Notes under the pieces: generated by a model | Database searches by the model: none | What the model was told of the DNA's origin: nothing | Seen by the model: only the letters and a program-made list of their open reading frames with translations | In this document: positions 38,069-45,772 of the stretch, one piece after another | Layout of the letters: the number at the start of each line of letters is the position of its first letter | Numbering within the stretch: the stretch's first letter is position 1 | Assembly: GCF_014205135.1 (NCBI RefSeq) | Contig: NZ_JACHMY010000001.1 | Coordinates: 1,364,001 to 1,428,000, forward strand | DNA: 64,000 bases | Reading direction: 5' to 3' | Source of the DNA: Kribbella italica | GTDB taxonomy: Bacteria > Actinomycetota > Actinomycetes > Propionibacteriales > Kribbellaceae | Made by a program: the position numbers and the translations under genes

Positions 38069-38428
38069 ATGCGACTGACCGGGAAGGAACTGCTCGAGCA
38101 CTGTCTGGCCAAGCCGGGCGCTTGGCAGGACGAGCCGTGGGAGGGCGACGTGGTCGCGAAGGTGAGCGAGAAGATCTTCGCGTTCCTCGGCGACGAGTCG
38201 GTCGGGATCAAGTGCGGGGCCAACCGCGACGAGGCGGACGAGCTGGTCAACGCCTATCCCGATGACGTCGGCAAGATGGCCTACATCGGGCGATCGGGCT
38301 GGAACACGGTCCGCCTCGGCGGCGCCGTACCGGATGACGAGATTCTCGAACTGGTCGACGCGTCGTACACGACCGTGGTCGGCAAGCTGCCCAAGAGCCG
38401 GCGCCCGCCTGGGCACACCACGCAGTGA
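38069..38428 (+). CDS. MmcQ/YjbR family protein
   Basis: The 119-residue protein matches MmcQ/YjbR: LLEHCLAKPGAWQDEPWEG at the start, VGIKCGANRDEADEL, then YIGRSGWNTVRLGG and a final helix (ELVDASYTTVVGKLPKS). YjbR has a CyaY-like, possibly DNA-binding fold; its biological role is not settled. AGGAGG lies 8 bp before the ATG. Confidence 0.9.
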   Translation: MRLTGKELLEHCLAKPGAWQDEPWEGDVVAKVSEKIFAFLGDESVGIKCGANRDEADELVNAYPDDVGKMAYIGRSGWNTVRLGGAVPDDEILELVDASYTTVVGKLPKSRRPPGHTTQ

Positions 38429-38542
38429 TCAACCTGATCACACAGCGAAGTTATTCCCGCGGCGGAGCGTGATCATTCCGACATGCGGGTACCGGGTCGC
38501 CGATTTGGAAACTTGGACATCGACCCGCCAGAATGGTGGGAG

Positions 38543-38664
38543 TTTTGAAGGGGAGTATTCCTTCGCGGCGGTATCGTCATCACGGTCAGGGAGTTCGTCT
38601 CCACGCCCGGTACCGCCGGCCAGGCCCGAGGATTCGAGCCAGGCGGAAGAGACCTTCGGAGTCC
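38543..38664 (+). promoter_or_regulatory. yybP-ykoY manganese riboswitch upstream of the TerC gene
   Basis: The untranslated stretch contains the family marks in order: GGGGAGTA (38550-38557), CGTCATCACGG (38575-38585), a GC-rich hairpin CCCGGTACCGCCGGCC, and the 3' strand GGCGGAAGAGACCTTCGG (38643-38660). Members of RF00080 bind Mn2+ and regulate TerC/MntP-type membrane proteins, and a TerC gene follows directly. The ribosome-binding site CGGAGG (38681-38686) lies about 20 bases after the aptamer, so control could be translational. Confidence 0.85.
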
Positions 38665-38693
38665 ACTTTCGCTTGCGCTCCGGAGGTTTGCCT

Positions 38694-39842
38694 GTGCACG
38701 TCCACGATTACGTCTGGTACATCACGGTCGGGGTGCTGCTCGCGCTGCTGGCGTTCGACGTCTTCATCATCGGCCGTCGCCCGCACGAGCCCACCACCAA
38801 GGAATCGGCCACCGCGATCGCGTTCTACGTCGGTCTCGCGGTCGTCTTCGGCCTCGGGGTCTGGGTCTTCTCGGGCGGTCAGTACGCCGGGGAGTTCTTC
38901 GCGGGCTGGCTGACCGAGTACAGCCTCAGCGTCGACAACCTGTTCATCTTCCTGATCATCATGGCCAGGTTCCAGGTGCCCAGGAAGTACCAGCAGACCG
39001 CGCTGCTGATCGGCATCATCCTGGCGCTGTTCTTCCGCGGCATCTTCATCGCCGTCGGTGCCGCCGCGATCAACCAGTTCTCCTGGGTCTTCTACCTGTT
39101 CGGCGCGTTCCTGGTCTACACCGCGGTGCACCTGGCCAAGCAGGGCGAGAACGACGATGACGACTACAAGGAGAACGCGGTCATCCGGTTCGCCCGCAAG
39201 CGGCTGAACGCGACCGACGAGTACAACGGCGTCAAGCTGACCGTGGTCAAGAACGGCAAGCGGCTGTTCACCCCGATGGCGATCGTGATCGTCGCTCTCG
39301 GTACGACGGACCTGCTGTTCGCGCTCGACTCGATCCCGGCGATCTACGGCCTGACCCAGGAGCCGTTCCTGGTCTTCACCGCCAACGTCTTCGCGCTGAT
39401 GGGTCTGCGGCAGCTGTACTTCCTGCTCGGTGACCTGCTCAAGCGCCTGATCTACCTGTCGCTCGGCCTGTCGGTCGTGCTCGCGTTCATCGGGGTGAAG
39501 CTGGTCCTGCACGCGATGCACGAGAACGAGCTGCCGTTCATCAACGGTGGTGAGCACATCAAGTGGGCGCCGGAGATCCCGATCTCGGTGTCGCTCGGCT
39601 TCATCATCGTGACGCTCGGCATCACCACGGTCCTGAGCCTGTGGAAGTCCCGCAAGATCGCCGCCGCCGAGGCGGCGAACGGTGGGCCGGCCAACGGCGA
39701 GGCGGCGCCGGCCGAGACCGCCGGCGGCGAGCTGGACGAGTCGACGCCGCGGCCGCAGGACGACGTGGACCCGCGCACCAAGGCGGAGATCGACGGCCTC
39801 CCGGAGCCGGAGCCGCACGAAACGGACTCGAAGAAGCCCTGA
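38694..39842 (+). CDS. TerC family integral membrane protein
   Basis: The 382-residue protein has about nine spans and the TerC marks: the acidic LTEYSLSVDNLFIFLIIMARF (metal-site Asp in a span) near residue 85, and the second acidic span VALGTTDLLFALDSIPAIYGL near 200. The Ala/Gly/Glu-rich C-terminal tail is cytoplasmic. TerC proteins export Mn2+ or help load it onto secreted enzymes, and the riboswitch upstream supports a manganese role. The GTG start has CGGAGG 7 bp ahead. The gene ends in a strong hairpin. Confidence 0.92.
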   Translation: MHVHDYVWYITVGVLLALLAFDVFIIGRRPHEPTTKESATAIAFYVGLAVVFGLGVWVFSGGQYAGEFFAGWLTEYSLSVDNLFIFLIIMARFQVPRKYQQTALLIGIILALFFRGIFIAVGAAAINQFSWVFYLFGAFLVYTAVHLAKQGENDDDDYKENAVIRFARKRLNATDEYNGVKLTVVKNGKRLFTPMAIVIVALGTTDLLFALDSIPAIYGLTQEPFLVFTANVFALMGLRQLYFLLGDLLKRLIYLSLGLSVVLAFIGVKLVLHAMHENELPFINGGEHIKWAPEIPISVSLGFIIVTLGITTVLSLWKSRKIAAAEAANGGPANGEAAPAETAGGELDESTPRPQDDVDPRTKAEIDGLPEPEPHETDSKKP

Positions 39843-39851
39843 CCTGGTAAG

Positions 39852-39895
39852 AGCACAAGCGCCCGCACCGGATCCCCGGCGCGGGCGCTTGTGCT
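39852..39895 (+). terminator. Strong hairpin after the TerC gene
   Basis: AGCACAAGCGCCCGC (39852-39866) pairs perfectly with GCGGGCGCTTGTGCT (39881-39895). No T run follows; actinobacterial terminators often lack it. A G-run tract lies 4 bp beyond. Confidence 0.8.
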
Positions 39896-39898
39896 GTT

Positions 39899-39922
39899 GG
39901 GTGGGGGTTGGGGGTGGGGGGG
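39899..39922 (+). other. G-quadruplex-forming tract
   Basis: Four G runs of 3, 5, 5 and 7 bases are separated by T, TT and T, the pattern of a very stable parallel G-quadruplex in DNA or RNA. It follows the TerC terminator hairpin directly and is upstream of a tandem repeat array. Confidence 0.7.
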
Positions 39923-39967
39923 CAGCGTCGCCCCGACGCCACCCGCTGCGCGGGGGCGGGGTGGTTG

Positions 39968-40205
39968 CCGCGCTTGCGCGTCAGAGTCGGCCGGCCAAGA
40001 CCATTGCGCGGAGGCGAGGCCGTCGCCGCGCTTGCGCGTCGGAGTCGGCCGGTAGAGACCGCTGTGCCGGGGTCGGTCGGCGGACACCACTGCGCGGGGC
40101 GGGGCGGTTGCCGCGTTTGCGCTTCAGGCTCGGCTGGCCGAGACCGTTGGGCGGGGGCGAGGCGGTCGCCGGGCTAGTGGTTCAGAGGCGGCCGGCTGCG
40201 ACCAG
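39968..40205. repeat. 58-bp imperfect tandem repeats reaching into the NlpC/P60 gene end
   Basis: Units start at 39968 (CCGCGCTTGCGCGTC), 40026, 40111 and 40169, that is 58, 85 (58+27) and 58 bp apart. The last unit includes the stop codon and final codons of the NlpC/P60 gene (TCAGAGGCGGCCGGCTGCG on the plus strand), which the other copies resemble (TCAGAGTCGGCCGGCCAAG). The gap 39843-40181 otherwise holds only the hairpin and the G tract. Confidence 0.7.
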
Positions 40206-41048
40206 GGTTGCGCGGCGTTCGGGGAGGAGGGGCTCGTTTTCGAGGAGCTTGCCGGTCTCTGAGGCGTGCAGCATGCCTTCGGGCGAGACGAAGCCGACGT
40301 GGTGGACCTGCTGGCCGGGGCGGGCGAAGAAGTACAGGTCGCCCGGCTTCGCCTCGTCGATCGCCACGGACTCCAGTGCGTCGGCCTGGTCGTGGGCGTC
40401 GCGGGGGATTCGCTGGCCGAGGACCCGGCTGACCGCGTGGATCAGGCCCGAGCAGTCCAGCCCGTACGCCGAAGTGCCGCCCCACAGGTACTCGAGCCCG
40501 AGGAAGAGCGACCCCAGGCGCAGGCGGTCCTCGGGGGTGGCGGGTGTGTCGACGGCGCGCAGGGAATCGTCGGCGAGCCAGCCGAAGGCGCCGTCCGCCA
40601 GGGCGACGCGGGTGAAGCCGTCCGCGTGGTCGACCGAGGAGAGGACCGTCCCGAAAGACAGGTCGGCGATCGCTCCGGCGCCTGGTTCAGCCGTCAGTGA
40701 CGTCACCGGGACAGTCACGGCGACCGGCGCGGTCGCCGAACCGGGCAGCTCGCCCAGGTGCGCCGACGGGACCCAGCCCGGGTAGCCCAGCTCGTCCTGG
40801 GACGACGGCTGCCAGGGCGCGACGATCTCGGACCAGCCGTCGCGTTCCGAGCGGACGATCACCGGTTCGCCGTACAGGAGTTGGGTGAGCGTCCGGCCGT
40901 GCAGGCCCAGGCGCGTCTCCGTGTCCATCGATTTCGCCCAGGCGGCGGCGTCGGGCGCGGCGGCGACCGCGGGGGCGTCGATGGCACGGGGTGCTTCGGG
41001 GGAGGTCCACACGGTGCTGACCGGGACCTTGGCGGCTACTACCTTCAT
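40182..41048 (-). CDS. SH3-NlpC/P60 peptidase, YkfC-like murein peptide endopeptidase
   Basis: The 288-residue protein has two bacterial SH3-like segments (about 15-90 and 95-155) and a C-terminal NlpC/P60 domain with catalytic Cys in YGLDCSGLIHAVSRV (about residue 190) and His in QQVHHVGFVS. No signal peptide is seen, so it acts in the cytosol. The layout equals YkfC, a gamma-D-Glu-L-diamino-acid endopeptidase that splits recycled murein tripeptides. It overlaps the epimerase gene by 4 bp. Together they should convert L-Ala-D-Glu-A2pm fragments to usable amino acids. Confidence 0.88.
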   Translation of the reverse strand: MKVVAAKVPVSTVWTSPEAPRAIDAPAVAAAPDAAAWAKSMDTETRLGLHGRTLTQLLYGEPVIVRSERDGWSEIVAPWQPSSQDELGYPGWVPSAHLGELPGSATAPVAVTVPVTSLTAEPGAGAIADLSFGTVLSSVDHADGFTRVALADGAFGWLADDSLRAVDTPATPEDRLRLGSLFLGLEYLWGGTSAYGLDCSGLIHAVSRVLGQRIPRDAHDQADALESVAIDEAKPGDLYFFARPGQQVHHVGFVSPEGMLHASETGKLLENEPLLPERRATLVAAGRL

Positions 41049-42112
41049 GCGATCAAGCCTGTCACGCCGAGCCCAGGAGTCGAGGGCAGATGGATGGTGG
41101 ACCCTTCGTAGGTGATCCCGCCGTCGACCGGCGGCTGCCGCAACCACCAGGCCGCGTCGAGATCGTTGACGGCCGTCGTCGGGTACGCCGCGACCAGCGC
41201 GGCCGCCGCGCCGACACCGACGTGGCTCTCCATCATCGAGCCGACGATCGCGCCGAGCCCGTGCTCGCGGGCCAGTTCCAGCAGCGTCCGGGCCGGCCCG
41301 AGCCCGCCGCACTTGGCGAGCTTCACGTTGACCAGGTCGGCCGCGCCGTGCCGGATCACGTTCACCAGGTCCCGTACGCCGTACACGCTCTCGTCGGCCA
41401 GGATCGGCGTGCTGACCCGGTCGGTGATCCAGGCCATTCCCTCCAGATCGGCCGCGGCGACCGGCTGCTCGACCAGTTCGATCGCGCAGCCCGCATCCTC
41501 CAGCGCGCGGATCGCGGTGACGGCGTCGCGGCGGTTCCAGCCCTGGTTCGCGTCCAGCCGGATCTTCGGCGAAGGACCGACGGCCTCGCGCACCCGGCGT
41601 ACGCGCTCGAAGTCGGCGGCCGCGTCGCCGGTCCCGACCTTCACCTTCAGTACGTCGAACCCGTCGCGCACCCGATCCTGAGCAGCGGCAACCAGCGCGT
41701 CGGCGTCACCGGCCGACAGCGTGACGTCGGTCCGTACGGTCGTCGCGGTCGAGCCGAGGAAACCTTGCAGCGTCAGCCCGACGCGCCGCGCCGCGAGGTC
41801 GTGCAGCGCGACGTCGACCGCGGCCTTGGCGCCGAAGTTGCCCTGCGCCGAGCCCTGCAGACGCCGCAACGCCTCGGTCAGGTCGTCCGGCCCGAGCCCG
41901 TCGAGCGCTATCGCGATCGGACCTTCGACGCAGGCCTGCGCGCCGGCCAGCGATTCGCCGGTCACCTTCCAGACCTGCGGAGCCTCACCCCAGCCGGTGT
42001 GCTCGCCGTCGCTGATCGAGACCAGCAAGGACTCGGCATGGGTCGCGGTCCGGAGCGCCGTCACGAACGGCGTGTGCAGCGGCGCCGACACCAGATGCGT
42101 GGAGAGCTTCAT
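41045..42112 (-). CDS. Dipeptide epimerase, L-Ala-D/L-Glu epimerase type (enolase superfamily)
   Basis: The 355-residue enzyme is of the muconate-lactonising subgroup. The acid/base Lys pair is in DVLKVKVGTG near residue 155, metal ligands in RLDANQGW, ELVEQP and ILADES, and the second Lys in LVNVKLAKCGG near 265. These match L-Ala-D/L-Glu epimerases (YkfB/YcjG). The context, with a YkfC-like peptidase downstream and a serine hydrolase upstream (no gap to it), supports a murein-peptide substrate over other dipeptides. Confidence 0.88.
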   Translation of the reverse strand: MKLSTHLVSAPLHTPFVTALRTATHAESLLVSISDGEHTGWGEAPQVWKVTGESLAGAQACVEGPIAIALDGLGPDDLTEALRRLQGSAQGNFGAKAAVDVALHDLAARRVGLTLQGFLGSTATTVRTDVTLSAGDADALVAAAQDRVRDGFDVLKVKVGTGDAAADFERVRRVREAVGPSPKIRLDANQGWNRRDAVTAIRALEDAGCAIELVEQPVAAADLEGMAWITDRVSTPILADESVYGVRDLVNVIRHGAADLVNVKLAKCGGLGPARTLLELAREHGLGAIVGSMMESHVGVGAAAALVAAYPTTAVNDLDAAWWLRQPPVDGGITYEGSTIHLPSTPGLGVTGLIA

Positions 42113-42907
42113 CTAGCGCACCGCCCCGAGGTCGTGCCGGTGCTGCCAGGCCTCGGCCGCGATCGCCGCGATCAGCTGCTGCGCGTCGCGATCGGGCAGG
42201 TCGGACGTCGTACAGACGACCAGCACGAACGGGTCCGCGTCGGCCGGGCGGACGATGCCGCCGTCGTGCCGGATCCGCAGGTCCCAGCCGTTCTTGTGCT
42301 CGACGCGGGTGCCGTCGGGGACACCCGCGGGGATCTCGCCGTTCCACTCGTTCGCGGCCAACAGGTCGCGCAGGTATTGGTTGCCAACAGCACCCAGTAC
42401 GCCGGCCAGGCCGGCCGGCGTCATCAGATTGCTGATCCCTGCCTGCTGGGCGCCGGAGTCGTCGATGCCACGCCGGATCACACTCTCGTCTCCAGCGAAC
42501 TCGGTCAGTACGGCGTTCGCCGCCTCGACGCCGACCAGTTCCAGCACCAGATCCGTCGCCAGGTTGCTCGACCGCGTGATCATCTCCCGGGCCAGCCAGC
42601 TCAACGGAACCTCCGAGCCGAGCTTCTCCCAGGTCGCCGGCGCCTCGTCCTCCGCGCGGTTCACCCCGAACCGCCCGCCGGCCGCCGACGCGAAGTCGTT
42701 GTGCACGGTGACCGGCTGGTCCAGCGCGAGCTCGCCCGCGTCGACCTTGCGCAGCATCGCCATCGCGACCGGCAGTTTCATCGTGCTCGCCGAGTAGTGC
42801 GGCCGCTCCGCCTCGTGCGTGAACACCGCGACGCCGTCCGTCCGGCCGAGCCAGACACCGAACGCGCCCTGGCCCTCCACCCCGCGCAGCAGGTCAGCAA
42901 TTCCCAT
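42113..42907 (-). CDS. Serine hydrolase with class A beta-lactamase fold
   Basis: The 264-residue protein has the S-x-x-K motif SASTMKLP (Ser41, Lys44), an SDN-like Ser-Ser-Asn in MITRSSNLATDL, and a KTG-like Lys-Asn-Gly in VEHKNGWDLRI. No signal peptide is apparent, so a cytosolic penicillin-binding-fold hydrolase seems likelier than a secreted beta-lactamase. The stop directly abuts the epimerase start, making it the first gene of the recycling operon. A plausible job is trimming D-amino acids from murein peptides. The ATG at 42907 has only a weak site (GGAAAAG). Confidence 0.8.
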   Translation of the reverse strand: MGIADLLRGVEGQGAFGVWLGRTDGVAVFTHEAERPHYSASTMKLPVAMAMLRKVDAGELALDQPVTVHNDFASAAGGRFGVNRAEDEAPATWEKLGSEVPLSWLAREMITRSSNLATDLVLELVGVEAANAVLTEFAGDESVIRRGIDDSGAQQAGISNLMTPAGLAGVLGAVGNQYLRDLLAANEWNGEIPAGVPDGTRVEHKNGWDLRIRHDGGIVRPADADPFVLVVCTTSDLPDRDAQQLIAAIAAEAWQHRHDLGAVR

Positions 42908-42985
42908 GGTCGTTACTTTTCCACATCCCGGGCAGATCTGAGGTAGCGGGCTTGCGGAGCGGACCCGCCTGGCAGACTGCCTTGC

Positions 42986-43966
42986 GTGTCCAGAGCACTC
43001 GGCCTGATCCTCGGCTTCGCCGCCGACCGCGTCCTCGGCGACCCGCGCCGTTTTCACCCGGTCGCGGGCTTCGGCCGAGCCGCGTCCCGGCTCGAGGGCG
43101 TCGCGTACGCCGACTCACGAGCAGCCGGTACGGCGTACGCAGCCGTGCTCGTCGGTTCGGTCACCGCCGCGGGCGTCGCCGCCGAGCGGCTCACCAAGGA
43201 CCGGCCGGTCGCGCGGACGCTGGTGACGGCCGTGGCGACCTGGGCCGTCCTCGGCGGGCGGAGCCTGGAGCGCGAGGCCTCGGTCATGTCCGGCCTGCTG
43301 GAGGCGAAGAACCTTCCGGCGGCGCGCGAGCGGCTGAGTCACCTCTGCAGCCGCGACGCCACGGATCTCGATGCCGACGAGTTGGCCCGCGCGACTGTGG
43401 AATCGATCGCGGAGAACACGAGCGACGCGACGGTGGCGCCGCTCGTGTGGGGTGGGCTGTTCGGTGTGCCGGGGTTGGTCGGCTATCGCGCGGCTAACAC
43501 GCTCGATGCGATGGTTGGGTACAAGTCGGGGCGTTATCTCAGGTTCGGTTGGGCTTCGGCGCGGTTCGATGATCTGGTCAACCTGGTGCCTGCTCGGGTC
43601 TGTGCGGTGCTGACTGGGCTGGCGTCAGGGCGGCCGCGCGAGGCCTGGCGGATCTGGCGGCGCGACGCCGGCGGACATCCGAGCCCGAACGCGGGACCGG
43701 TCGAGGCGTCGTTCGCCGGCGCGCTCGACCTGCGGCTCGGCGGGACCAACACGTACGGCGAGGAGATCGAGGACCGCGGCACGCTCGGTGACGGGCTCCG
43801 GCCGGGCGTCGCCGACGTCCGCCGTACGGCCGTGCTCGCGAGGAGAGTGTCGTACGGCGCGGCAGCCGTCGCGGCGATTCTGGCGATCGCGGGCAAGCAG
43901 GTCGCGGGCAGGCAGCTCGCGAGCGAGCAGGTCGCGCGGCGGCGTACCGGACGGGGAGCACGATGA
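42986..43966 (+). CDS. cobD: Adenosylcobinamide-phosphate synthase, membrane amidating enzyme CobD/CbiB
   Basis: The 326-residue membrane protein attaches aminopropanol (or its phosphate) to adenosylcobyric acid. Family marks are LGFAADRVLGDPRRFHPVAGFG at the start, ATVESIAENTSDATVAPLVWGG near 135, LVGYRAANTLDAMVGYKS and GGHPSPNAGPVEASFAGALDLRLGG. The GTG at 42986 is chosen from the family start. The Arg/Lys/Gly-rich tail is longer than usual. Its stop overlaps the phosphatase gene by 4 bp. No riboswitch stands before it. Confidence 0.93.
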   Translation: MSRALGLILGFAADRVLGDPRRFHPVAGFGRAASRLEGVAYADSRAAGTAYAAVLVGSVTAAGVAAERLTKDRPVARTLVTAVATWAVLGGRSLEREASVMSGLLEAKNLPAARERLSHLCSRDATDLDADELARATVESIAENTSDATVAPLVWGGLFGVPGLVGYRAANTLDAMVGYKSGRYLRFGWASARFDDLVNLVPARVCAVLTGLASGRPREAWRIWRRDAGGHPSPNAGPVEASFAGALDLRLGGTNTYGEEIEDRGTLGDGLRPGVADVRRTAVLARRVSYGAAAVAAILAIAGKQVAGRQLASEQVARRRTGRGAR

Positions 43967-44643
43967 GTCTGAGCCAGCGGCCGCTGCGGATCGCGCTGAT
44001 CCGGCACGGCGAGTCGGTCGCCAACCTGGACAAGTCGGTCTACGAGACACTGCCCGACCACTCCGTCCCGCTGACTCCGCACGGGCACGAGCAGGCGGCC
44101 GAAGCGGGCAAGCACCTGCGCACGCTGTTCGAGGACGAGCCGGTCCGCGTCTACGTGTCGCCGTACCTGCGGGCCTTGCAGACGCTCGACTCGCTCGGGC
44201 TGGACGACCTGATCGGTATCGCCCGGGAGGAACCGCGGCTGCGCGAGCAGGACTGGGCGAACTTCCAGGACACCGAGGACATCGAGCGGCAGGAGCAGTT
44301 GCGCGACTCGTACGGGCACTTCTTCTACCGGTTCACCCACGGCGAGTCGGGCTCGGACGTGTACGACCGGGTGTCGAGCTTCCTGGAGACGATGCACCGC
44401 GACTTCGAGACGCCCGACTCGCCGCGCAACGTGCTGCTGGTGTCGCACGGGCTGACGATGCGGCTGTTCTGCATGCGCTGGTTCCACTGGTCGGTGAAGT
44501 TCTTCGAGACGCTGCGCAATCCGGACAACGCCGAGACGCGCGTGCTGCTGCGGCAGCCAAACTTCCGGTACAAGCTGGATCGGCCGTTCGAGCAATGGAC
44601 GCACTACGAACCGAAGGATGGGGAGCGTTCGGCATGGTTGTAG
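43963..44643 (+). CDS. Histidine phosphatase family protein
   Basis: The 226-residue enzyme has the RHG phosphohistidine motif ALIRHGESVANLD (residues 11-23), the acidic proton-donor region near EEPRLREQDWANF, and the second His in LLVSHGLTMRL near 165. Coupled to cobD by a 4-bp overlap. In cobalamin operons members of this family can act as alpha-ribazole phosphatase (CobC), but the sequence alone does not prove that here. Confidence 0.85.
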   Translation: MSLSQRPLRIALIRHGESVANLDKSVYETLPDHSVPLTPHGHEQAAEAGKHLRTLFEDEPVRVYVSPYLRALQTLDSLGLDDLIGIAREEPRLREQDWANFQDTEDIERQEQLRDSYGHFFYRFTHGESGSDVYDRVSSFLETMHRDFETPDSPRNVLLVSHGLTMRLFCMRWFHWSVKFFETLRNPDNAETRVLLRQPNFRYKLDRPFEQWTHYEPKDGERSAWL

Positions 44644-45596
44644 AGCAGACCCGCAAGACCGCCCTGGAACTGCTGGATGCGCTGACGTCCGAGCAGCGGG
44701 CGAAGGCTACGGCGCCGTTCGACACCCCGGACCATCGTGAGTGGACCTATCTGCCGGGTGACCGGCCCGGACTGCAGCTGACCGAGCTGACCGCTGAGCA
44801 GGAGCAGCACGTGCACCGCCTGCTCGAGCTGGCGTGCAGCGAGCGCGGTGTGGGCGACGCACTGGCGACCATGGCCGCCGAGATCATCCTGCGCGAGTTG
44901 CCGGACGTCGGTGCGACCGGTGGCTGGCAGGGCACGGTCGTGGGGGAGCGCTACTTCCTGCGCATCCTCGGCGACCCGTCCGGCACGGACCCGTGGGCCT
45001 GGCGCCTCAACGGCCACCACCTGGCCCTGCACGTGACACTGGTCGGCGACCGGATCTCCTTCGTCCCCAACTTCATCGGCTCCAACCCTGCTGAGGTCCG
45101 CCAAGGCCCGTACGCCGGCCGCCGCTTCCTGGCCGCCGAGCACGACCTGGGCTTCCAGCTCCTCCACGCCCTCGATTCAAGCCAGCGCGAGGTCGCCGTC
45201 GTCTCCACTGCGGCTCCGGACGACATCCTCACCCGCCACGACCCGGTGGCCGACGCTTCCCTCCTGCACCGAGGCATCGCGTACGGCGACCTGCAGGACT
45301 CCCAGCAGGACCTCTTCACCCGCCTGCTCGACCAGTACGTCGGCCGAGCCGCCCAGCCGATCGCCGAGCAGGCCTGGGCCAACCTCCGCGACCAGGGCCT
45401 CGACCACCTCACCTTCGCCTGGGCCGGAGCCCTCCAGCCCGGCGCCGGCCACTACTACTCCATCGCCGGCCCCACCTTCCTCGCCGAGTACGACAACACC
45501 CAGTCCGACGCCAACCACATCCACTCCGTCTGGCGAGACCTCGACAACGACTGGGGCCAGGACCTCCTGGCCGCCCACTACGCCGCTCACCGCTGA
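44634..45596 (+). CDS. DUF3500 family protein
   Basis: The 320-residue protein fits DUF3500: ALTSEQRAKATAPFDTPDHREWTYLPG at the start, then YFLRILGDPSGTDPWAWRLNGHHLALHVTLV and HYYSIAGPTFLAEYDNTQSDANHIHSVWRDL with a conserved His/Asp-rich end. No signal peptide is seen. The function is unknown. It overlaps the phosphatase by 10 bp and has GGGGAG 8 bp before its ATG. It lies between cobD and the cobN riboswitch. Confidence 0.85.
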   Translation: MVVEQTRKTALELLDALTSEQRAKATAPFDTPDHREWTYLPGDRPGLQLTELTAEQEQHVHRLLELACSERGVGDALATMAAEIILRELPDVGATGGWQGTVVGERYFLRILGDPSGTDPWAWRLNGHHLALHVTLVGDRISFVPNFIGSNPAEVRQGPYAGRRFLAAEHDLGFQLLHALDSSQREVAVVSTAAPDDILTRHDPVADASLLHRGIAYGDLQDSQQDLFTRLLDQYVGRAAQPIAEQAWANLRDQGLDHLTFAWAGALQPGAGHYYSIAGPTFLAEYDNTQSDANHIHSVWRDLDNDWGQDLLAAHYAAHR

Positions 45597-45619
45597 TCAC
45601 AGCTGAGGCCGGTCGGCTA

Positions 45620-45756
45620 GAGTCTCGGTGTCATCGACGGTCGTCAGCAGGAACCCGGTGTGAGTCCGGGGCGGTCCCGCCACTGTGACCACGTTCAGCG
45701 TGGGAGTCAGGAACTGCAGCCGTCGAACTGCCCACCCGGGGCGTGGACACCCCGAG
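45620..45756 (+). promoter_or_regulatory. Cobalamin riboswitch controlling cobN
   Basis: The leader contains GTGTGAGTCCGGGGCGGTC then the B12 box CCCGCCACTGTGA (45676-45688) and GGGAGTCAGGAACTGC, the core of the cobalamin aptamer. A hairpin CGGGG-CGTGGACA-CCCCG (45737-45754) follows, with GGAC in its loop able to pair with GTCC of the aptamer, then GAGGAAGGA and the cobN start. B12 binding should block translation by hiding this region. Confidence 0.9.
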
Positions 45757-45772
45757 GAAGGACCGGACGCGC

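Noticed and set aside
39852..39895. Riboswitch or small RNA after the TerC gene
   Set aside because: The only structure is a simple perfect hairpin, best explained as the end of the terC transcript.
42113..42907. Secreted beta-lactamase
   Set aside because: No signal peptide or lipobox precedes the fold, and it sits in a cytosolic murein recycling operon.
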